Origin: Bigelowiella natans CCMP2755
Taxonomy: Eukaryota > Cercozoa > Chlorarachniophyceae
Assembly (NCBI GenBank): GCA_000320545.1
Contig: ADNK01002498.1
Span: forward strand, 1 to 64,000
Direction: 5' to 3'
Length of the DNA stretch: 64,000 nt
The notes under the pieces were generated by a model, which was not told the origin of the DNA, ran no database searches, and saw nothing but the letters and a program-made list of their open reading frames with translations. Both the position numbers and the translations under genes were made by a program. The first letter of the stretch is position 1. Each line of letters begins with the position of its first letter. This document shows positions 59,109 to 64,000 of the stretch, one piece after another.

Positions 59109-59870
59109 GCATTTCGTCAACACGATCAGGCGGTGGAGGCCATCTCGCAGACCCTCCGATCCCGCGTCTATAATGCCCGCTTGCGCAAGAAGATCGCGAG
59201 GGAGAAGGCTATTCTAGACAACGCCAAGAAATCGTCACGTGTGAAGAGGCTAAAGATACGTCAATCTACTTTCCTACATAATCACCGCGGTCTGCCAACA
59301 CTCTTTTCCCACTCCGAGCTCGATGCGCTGACCACCAAGCTCAAGGCCCGTTACGACGACAACAAGGCCAAGGATGATAAGCGAAGGGATGAAGACAATG
59401 CAAAAGCAGTAGCAGCGATGACCATGAACACTTTGGATGGTGTCGAAGATAAAGGAGACAAATATGCGCGTGTAGTAAGCTCCTTCGTCCCTCCTTCCCT
59501 AACAGGAAGCGGCCTGCTGCGACATCGATGTGCATGGCGGACGTGCCCCTTCTACCTACAGTCGTTCGCGACGAAGGAAGATCTTATTCACGGCACACGT
59601 GTTGGGTTGTTTCGCCACCTTGCGCCTCTTCGACACCCCAAACGGCTCTACGTCGGCGGGCTTCACCTTGTTGCCAAGTCGTCCTTTTTGAGACACAAAG
59701 GGAGAGAGGCCCCTTTCAAAAGAGAAATGCTCGAGTACATTCTCACACAGGGCGATAGGGATGTGACCAAAAAGGAGCGGCAAGCTCTGGTCGAGATTCT
59801 ATATAATGATCTGAAGTCTAAGGCTGATAGGGGAGACGAAACTTTAGAAAGTAAGCTACGCACACAATAG
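48253..59870 (+). CDS. Giant protein with an ADP-ribosyltransferase-like domain and a von Willebrand A domain
   Basis: Function unknown. Exons: 48253..48624, 48711..49319, 49435..49599, 49694..50046, 50171..50274, 50492..50534, 50749..51008, 51162..51490, 51733..52000, 52115..52476, 52624..52839, 53148..53452, 53575..53721, 53912..54470, 54645..54839, 55055..55672, 55865..56121, 56323..56383, 56690..57030, 57174..57892, 58127..58185, 58334..58881, 59018..59033, 59130..59870. All phases reconcile: 2,548 aa plus an unresolved start. Counting from 48253, a PARP-like ART fold spans about 490-625: HGT (His 495), FGEGIYTTLNPSVAASYG (Tyr 538), FVGLVLPG, FDVTVIF. A vWA domain follows with MIDAS residues DKSQS (Asp 771), GTALMEG (Thr 836) and VVLSDG (Asp 1091). 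After it come an acidic Glu/Lys repeat (54,170-54,290), an RS-rich stretch (RRGSRSPSRD) and basic coiled-coil-like segments. Cytosolic or nuclear, since no signal peptide or membrane segment is convincing. Confidence 0.85.
49651..49692. repeat. (TG)n microsatellite ending at a splice acceptor
   Basis: A TG run continues to within a base of the TAG acceptor at 49691-49693 in the giant gene. The intron therefore has no separate polypyrimidine tract. Confidence 0.85.
50547..50662. repeat. (ACC)n-(ATC)n-(AGC)n trinucleotide array, intronic
   Basis: A trinucleotide array drifting from ACC to ATC to AGC units lies in the short intron after the 43-nt micro-exon of the giant gene. It is followed by a (TCC)n run (50,711-50,732) directly before the acceptor at 50,747-50,748. 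Confidence 0.85.
53813..53850. repeat. (CT)n microsatellite as polypyrimidine tract
   Basis: A CT run and further C/T-only sequence extend to about 53,895, just before the acceptor at 53,910-53,911 of the giant gene. Confidence 0.85.
54170..54290 (+). repeat. Coding GAG/AAG array (Glu/Lys tract)
   Basis: Repeated GAGGAG and GAGAAG units inside exon 53912..54470 encode an uninterrupted Glu/Lys tract of about 40 residues followed by a Ser run. Such arrays are prone to length variation between strains. Confidence 0.85.
54565..54640. repeat. (TTC)n-(ATC)n and C-run before a splice acceptor
   Basis: Trinucleotide pyrimidine repeats and a long C homopolymer precede the TTAG acceptor at 54,641-54,644 of the giant gene. 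Confidence 0.85.
54876..54980. repeat. (GGT)n, (TTG)n and (GAT)n trinucleotide runs, intronic
   Basis: Three short trinucleotide arrays lie in the intron between 54839 and 55055 of the giant gene. A minus-strand frame across them gives His and Asn runs and is not real. Confidence 0.8.
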
Positions 59871-60275
59871 GGAAAAGAATTGAATCCATACCAAAGGCTG
59901 CTTCCGAGGAGAAAAACAAATGATGTTCGCCGTAGATGAGCTTTAATATGGCTAATCTGCCGAATACCTACATAGAGATAGTCGTGGAAAACACCGCTTA
60001 GCATGCATGCTAGCATGCGACGAGCGATTTGATATGCAATATCATTTTTTCTCCGAACTTTTCAAAATAATCATGCAGAAAGCGATTGTTTTGTCCGGTA
60101 CATGCGCGTAAGTGATTTTGGGACGTGAGCCAGGACATCCCGCATGGAAGGAAACCCTCTGCTTCCATGCACGCGTTGTCAGCGGTCTGGCCGCGCCACC
60201 CACGATCAAGGAGCTGTCGCAGCATGCGCACGTCCACTCGTGCTGCACGCTGCGCTGCGCACATGCGCATGGAAG
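59871..60275. other. Spacer between the giant gene and the copia element; may include the LTR start
   Basis: Contains (GCAT)-type palindromes at about 60,001-60,018 and a GC-rich stretch dense in GCGCATGCG words at about 60,215-60,270. The left edge of the copia LTR must lie here or just before the heat-shock-like array, but it cannot be placed without the 3' LTR. Confidence 0.45.
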
Positions 60276-60285
60276 TTCTCAGAAC

Positions 60286-60335
60286 TTCCAGAATCTTCGA
60301 GAACATTCCGGAAGCTTCGAGAACCTTCCAGAAAC
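60286..60335. promoter_or_regulatory. Heat shock element array, ten perfectly phased pentamers
   Basis: TTC and GAA alternate exactly every 5 bp (TTCnnGAAnn) at 60286, 60291, 60296, 60301, 60306, 60311, 60316, 60321, 60326 and 60331. HSF trimers bind three inverted nGAAn units, so this run could hold about three trimers. It lies about 390 bp upstream of the copia Gag start and about 200 bp before the candidate primer-binding site, where a U3 promoter would be. Confidence 0.85.
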
Positions 60336-60356
60336 ACTCGAGAGAATTCGAGAGAA

Positions 60357-60386
60357 TTCTGGAAGATTCGAGAATCTTCGCGAATG
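60357..60386. promoter_or_regulatory. Second heat shock element array, six perfectly phased pentamers
   Basis: TTC at 60357, 60367 and 60377 alternates with GAA at 60362, 60372 and 60382. It is offset by one base from the first array and separated from it by GAATTC-containing sequence at 60,336-60,356. Confidence 0.82.
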
Positions 60387-60534
60387 CGCCGGAACCCAAT
60401 GCGCACATGCGTGCAGCGCAAGTCACAAGTCATCATCAGAATCCAAAAGCACACGAGACCGCGTGTTGACTTTCCAACATCAACAGCACAGTCCCGCGCA
60501 CAAAAGCCAAACAGCTACCGCTAGTCCGCTAAAA

Positions 60535-60547
60535 GGTTATGAGCCTC
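60535..60547 (+). other. Candidate half-tRNA primer-binding site of the copia element
   Basis: GGTTATGAGCCTC is complementary to a Met-tRNA anticodon stem-loop (GAGGCTCATAACC). Drosophila copia is known to prime from a half-molecule of initiator Met-tRNA cut in the anticodon loop, and its site reads GGTTATGGGCCCAG. Position (after a putative LTR, 174 bp before the Gag ATG) fits. The LTR end directly before it would be CTAAAA, not CA, which weakens the call. Confidence 0.4.
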
Positions 60548-60720
60548 AAGAGGACTTGCTAGAGAACCAACAAAGAAAAGAACCAAGCAAACCCCCCACC
60601 CCCCCCCTTCAGCTACATCCTTCCAGAAGAAGGAACTGAAAGCGACAACAGCATTCCCTCAGCCAATCTTCGGTCAAGCCTCCAAAGCACTGAAAACAAA
60701 GAAAACAGGAACGAAACAAC

Positions 60721-63700
60721 ATGTCAGAAAAGCAGATAGACTCCCTGCTGAAAAACTTCACCCTCAAGTACGATGGTAGCAACTACAAGCCCTACATGTA
60801 CAAGCTAATGTCCGCCTTTGAAGCAGCGGATTTGGAATCATGCTTCAATGTCAACATAGAAACAGAAGGAAAGGTGACAGAAGTCAATGTACGCACCGAC
60901 CCCGCTCACCGACGAGAAGTACTCAAGCTCTCTCAGGAGCAATTCGACATCCTCAACCCTAAACCCGAAGGAAGAGGATCACAAGAAAAGATAAACAAAA
61001 GAAAGAGAGGAAGATTCTTCCTCACTGCTACCCTTCCTGATAAATTCTTCGATCTACTCGAAGGAAAACCCAAAGACGTAGCAGTTACCTTAGCAGCCTT
61101 GCTGGAGAAGTACGAGCCTACCAATCCTGTAGCCGTCAGGAAACTTTATTCGAAGCTAAGTGATATAAACATGGGTCAGTACAATGGAGACTTCACGAAG
61201 TATCATTCTGACCTTGACTCGACGATCAGAAGACTTCGAGCACAGCACGAAGGATACTCCGACAATCAAGCTCTTACCACTCTACTTCGAGGACTTGTAC
61301 CTAGAGAAAAATACGAGACTATAGTAACAGTCATTAACAACAAGAAAGATGTTACCTTCGACTCTGCAGTGGACATGATCCGCTCCCACATGAACTCCCG
61401 ATCGTTAGATGACGGGCAGAAACCTTCAAAGAAACATGCAGGACACACCAGTGCAGAACACAAATACGTGAAGATGTACGATGGCTTGGAGAAAAGGCTA
61501 AATGAACTTACGGGTCAGCTGAAGACCTACAAGAGGAAATTCAACAAAGGAAAGAACAGATACAACAGCGAAGCATATCAAGACAATTCCAAGAAGCAAA
61601 AGAGAGAAGACTATTTCTTGAACTTAAAGAAAAGAACAAAATGCCATTACTGTGGCAAGAAAGGACATTGGGAAAAGGAATGCAGAAACAAGATGAGAGA
61701 CGAAGGCAAGCAGAACAAAGGAAAACACTATTCTTTTATAGATCATGGCTCCCCTTCCCAAAGACCCTCTTACATTAATAAGATGGCACGCGACAATTCT
61801 TACCTGCACACGCTGAAGTACAACCATAAGCCTTTGATCCTTCTCGACAGCGGAGCCAACAACCACTTCTTCTGCGACCGCGACTTCTTCAACGAGTTGA
61901 AACCTATTCAACCACGATACATAGAAGTTGGCAAAGATGGGACAGGATTCTTTGTGGATTATGCAGGCGACGTCGAACTAACTACGAAAAACAAGCAAGG
62001 AAAGATGCATAAAATTGTTCTACAAGGAGCTTTGTACTCTGAAGAAGCTGCAGGCAATGTGATTTCTCTAAACAGACTAGTTAAGAGTGGCAGCGAGTAC
62101 AAAGGAACAAAACAAGGAATAAGCATTACCGCCAACGGAGAGGAATACGCGTTCGGGGACTTTCAAGACGACGGCCTATTTTATTTGAGATATAAACAAA
62201 TAAACAAAAGTACAAAAACACAAAGATTTAAATCCTACCCAATGAAACAGCCATCTTCAATCAAGCACGCACATAACATCCTAGGGCACATCGCAGCGGA
62301 TAAGATAAGAGACACCTATGCAGTTACAGAAGGTTTACCTTATTCCAAGACGATAAAAATACCAAAGAAGATCTTTTGCAAGGCCTGTGATGTAGCCAAA
62401 ACAAAAAGATCTCCGATCTTTGATCCAAGCGCCCAAGAAAGGATGAAACAGCATCGGAATAAAGCAAAGATTGAGGACGATGCTGTCAAAAAGAAGCAAA
62501 AATGTGTACCTGTTATCCACAAGAAAAACCGGATGTGGAATAGAATTCACTCTGATGTAAAGACCATGCCTAACAGCATGGATGGTTACAAGTATTTCGT
62601 AATATTCGTACATGAAGGAACAAGGTGGGTTACCTTGGAGCTTATGAGAAAGAAAAGCGAAGTTACGCAGAAAACCATACAGTTCCTAAAGCACATCAGA
62701 AAGCTTCCAGGTTGTGGAAGCATAGACGAATTCAGATCGGATGGTGGAGGTGAATATATGAGCGCAAAGCTACATAGCTGGCTCACCTCCGAAGGAATAA
62801 AATGGGTTCCTAGCACCGCCCGAACACCTGAGCAAAATGGAATGTCCGAGCGTCACATACAGACTATCATGGCGAAAACAAGAGCTATGTTAGAACATGC
62901 ACGCTTACCGGTCGGATACTGGTCCTACGCAGCTCAGACTGCAGCATATCTCCACAACGTCACCTCACATCGCAGCACACCTGGTAGAAAAACGCCTAAA
63001 GAACTACTGCACCATGAGCAACCAAATCTAAAGAATCTAACTACCTGGGGATGCATCGGAGTAAACCACATCGACAAGGAACTCCGACCTGCAGGTGGTA
63101 TGGGTGCTAGAGGTGAATACGTACGTATGTTGGGATATGACGATAGATTTGGTACTTTTCTCGTCGCCACGAAGACGCTGAAAATTAGAAGAGTCCGTGT
63201 AACTAAATGGTACCACACAGTGTTTAAGTTTCCTTCGCTGAAGAGAAACAAAGTTAGTGATTCGGCTTTGGCGTACCTTTATCCAGAAGGTCCTGCCGAC
63301 GCGGACGCCCCCGAACCATCCAGTGCAACTGACGAGTTGCCAGAGGATGGTGGGCCTGAAACAAAAGCAAAAAGTAAACCTCGAAGGTCGAATAGAGAAA
63401 ATAGGGGAGTACCTGGTATTCGTTACGGAATACTTGGTAGCTATTACGACCGCCTGATGAACATAAAAGCTCCATCAGTACAAGAGATCGAGGACCTTCC
63501 TAAGACGTATGACGATGCAATCACAGGAGATGATAAGAAGCATTGGATACCTTCTACGGAAGAGGAACTGCACCAGCTTCGAAAACTTGGAACGTTTACG
63601 CTGGTAGTGCGACCTAAGGATACAAATTTAGTTACATCTAAATGGGTATTCAAGAAGAAAATAAATGTAGACTATACCATTCGGTATAAGTCAAGGCTGG

Positions 63701-64000
63701 TCGCGCGAGGGTTCACGCAGATCCCGGGAGAAGACTTCTTCTTCTCTTATTCCCCGACGTTGTCCCTAAATAGTTTTCGGATAATGTTAGCCATAGCATC
63801 TATCCTCAAGCTAAAACTACACGGGATAGATATACTTACAGCTTTCCTAACTGGAAAGATGGACTGTAAAGTACACATGGAAATACCTAAAGGGTGGAAG
63901 CCGAAGACACCTGAGGAAATCCGGCTATACAACAGTGGCCTTCCACTAGCCCTACTGGTAAACAAAAGCATTTATGGGCTGACACAAGCAAGTGCAATAT
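60721..64000 (+). CDS. Ty1/copia Gag-Pol polyprotein, 3' truncated by window
   Basis: Open from ATG 60721 to the edge (1,093 codons). Gag is of the UBN2 type. The zinc knuckle CHYCGKKGHWEKEC starts at residue 308 (CX2CX4HX4C). Protease LLDSGAN has its Asp at 376. A pre-integrase His/Cys zinc motif follows (HAHNILGH, FCKACD). Integrase catalytic residues are D612 (HSDVKT), D674 (RSDGGGEY) and E710 (MSERH), with the canonical 35-residue D-E spacing. RT starts with SKWVFKKK, YKSRLVARGFTQ and GIDILTAFLTGKMD; the YVDD box lies beyond the window. No stop or frameshift is seen, so the element looks coding-competent as far as visible. Confidence 0.93.
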   Translation, partial: MSEKQIDSLLKNFTLKYDGSNYKPYMYKLMSAFEAADLESCFNVNIETEGKVTEVNVRTDPAHRREVLKLSQEQFDILNPKPEGRGSQEKINKRKRGRFFLTATLPDKFFDLLEGKPKDVAVTLAALLEKYEPTNPVAVRKLYSKLSDINMGQYNGDFTKYHSDLDSTIRRLRAQHEGYSDNQALTTLLRGLVPREKYETIVTVINNKKDVTFDSAVDMIRSHMNSRSLDDGQKPSKKHAGHTSAEHKYVKMYDGLEKRLNELTGQLKTYKRKFNKGKNRYNSEAYQDNSKKQKREDYFLNLKKRTKCHYCGKKGHWEKECRNKMRDEGKQNKGKHYSFIDHGSPSQRPSYINKMARDNSYLHTLKYNHKPLILLDSGANNHFFCDRDFFNELKPIQPRYIEVGKDGTGFFVDYAGDVELTTKNKQGKMHKIVLQGALYSEEAAGNVISLNRLVKSGSEYKGTKQGISITANGEEYAFGDFQDDGLFYLRYKQINKSTKTQRFKSYPMKQPSSIKHAHNILGHIAADKIRDTYAVTEGLPYSKTIKIPKKIFCKACDVAKTKRSPIFDPSAQERMKQHRNKAKIEDDAVKKKQKCVPVIHKKNRMWNRIHSDVKTMPNSMDGYKYFVIFVHEGTRWVTLELMRKKSEVTQKTIQFLKHIRKLPGCGSIDEFRSDGGGEYMSAKLHSWLTSEGIKWVPSTARTPEQNGMSERHIQTIMAKTRAMLEHARLPVGYWSYAAQTAAYLHNVTSHRSTPGRKTPKELLHHEQPNLKNLTTWGCIGVNHIDKELRPAGGMGARGEYVRMLGYDDRFGTFLVATKTLKIRRVRVTKWYHTVFKFPSLKRNKVSDSALAYLYPEGPADADAPEPSSATDELPEDGGPETKAKSKPRRSNRENRGVPGIRYGILGSYYDRLMNIKAPSVQEIEDLPKTYDDAITGDDKKHWIPSTEEELHQLRKLGTFTLVVRPKDTNLVTSKWVFKKKINVDYTIRYKSRLVARGFTQIPGEDFFFSYSPTLSLNSFRIMLAIASILKLKLHGIDILTAFLTGKMDCKVHMEIPKGWKPKTPEEIRLYNSGLPLALLVNKSIYGLTQASAI

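Larger units (their letters stand above)
60276..64000 (+). mobile_element. Ty1/copia LTR retrotransposon, 5' part (runs off window)
   Basis: Order protease, integrase, reverse transcriptase marks Ty1/copia. The frame is open to the window edge. The 3' part (RT YVDD, RNase H, 3' LTR) lies outside, so LTR limits and age cannot be read. The left boundary given is the start of the heat-shock-like array, not a proven LTR end. Confidence 0.85.

Noticed and set aside
60010-60486. Several overlapping open frames on both strands across the TTC/GAA array
   Set aside because: They arise because the phased TTCnnGAA pattern is open in many frames; no homology and no codon structure.
1-64000. CRISPR arrays, bacterial operons, riboswitches
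   Set aside because: Spliceosomal introns and gene content are eukaryotic; direct repeats are microsatellites without spacers.
1-64000. tRNA, rRNA or snRNA genes
   Set aside because: No stretch with both A- and B-box-like motifs and a foldable cloverleaf was found by eye; a tRNAscan-SE/Infernal run would settle it.

Overview
The window is eukaryotic nuclear DNA. Genes are split by short GT-AG introns, introns and spacers are crowded with microsatellites, and two LTR retrotransposons are present. Gene content (an EGF-less REJ/GPS receptor, a P450, a mitochondrial uL3, an amino-acid/auxin permease, a peptidase S51, an SRCR protein with FPTPFPT-type linkers) suggests a unicellular or simple multicellular protist. 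A stramenopile or another alga is my best guess, but nothing seen fixes the lineage. I rebuilt most gene models by hand from splice sites; where stated, every exon phase reconciles.

Layout. 1-6,954 (+): 3' part of a receptor joining REJ and GPS modules to a seven-helix domain resembling the THH1/TOM1/TOM3 family. 8,469-10,255 (-): cytochrome P450. 10,538-16,253 (-): complete Ty3/gypsy element with two identical 326-bp LTRs and a 4-bp target-site duplication, about 280 bp upstream of the P450. 17,534-20,836 (-): nine-exon multipass membrane protein of unknown family, divergent from a tiny three-exon TRIAP1/Mdm35 gene (21,176-21,579, +). 22,964-25,157 (-): a fatty-acid-hydroxylase-superfamily enzyme and a small unknown gene. 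27,322-30,896 (+): AAAP transporter. 35,148-36,193 (-): peptidase S51, head to head with mitochondrial ribosomal protein L3 (36,882-37,817, +). 39,206-41,293 (-): 695-aa Gln/Ser/Arg-rich protein with a Cys/His cluster. 45,626-46,430 (-): secreted SRCR protein. 48,253-59,870 (+): a very large gene (at least 2,548 codons, 24 exons) joining an ADP-ribosyltransferase-like fold to a von Willebrand A domain. 60,276-64,000 (+): 5' part of a Ty1/copia element, cut by the window edge.

The most notable signals are: (i) two runs of perfectly phased heat-shock-element pentamers (10 and 6 units) just upstream of the copia polyprotein, suggesting a heat-responsive retrotransposon; (ii) the ART-vWA giant protein, with a large insertion inside the vWA fold and a 43-nt micro-exon carrying the GIY motif; (iii) the REJ-GPS-TOM1-like receptor; (iv) gypsy LTRs with three CACGTG boxes and nested hairpins next to a P450 promoter; (v) gene-free islands rich in TGCA/CATG palindromes; and (vi) microsatellites that serve as the polypyrimidine tracts of many introns.

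Most genes are unrelated housekeeping or membrane functions. No operon-like or pathway clustering is apparent, apart from several head-to-head pairs that probably share promoters.
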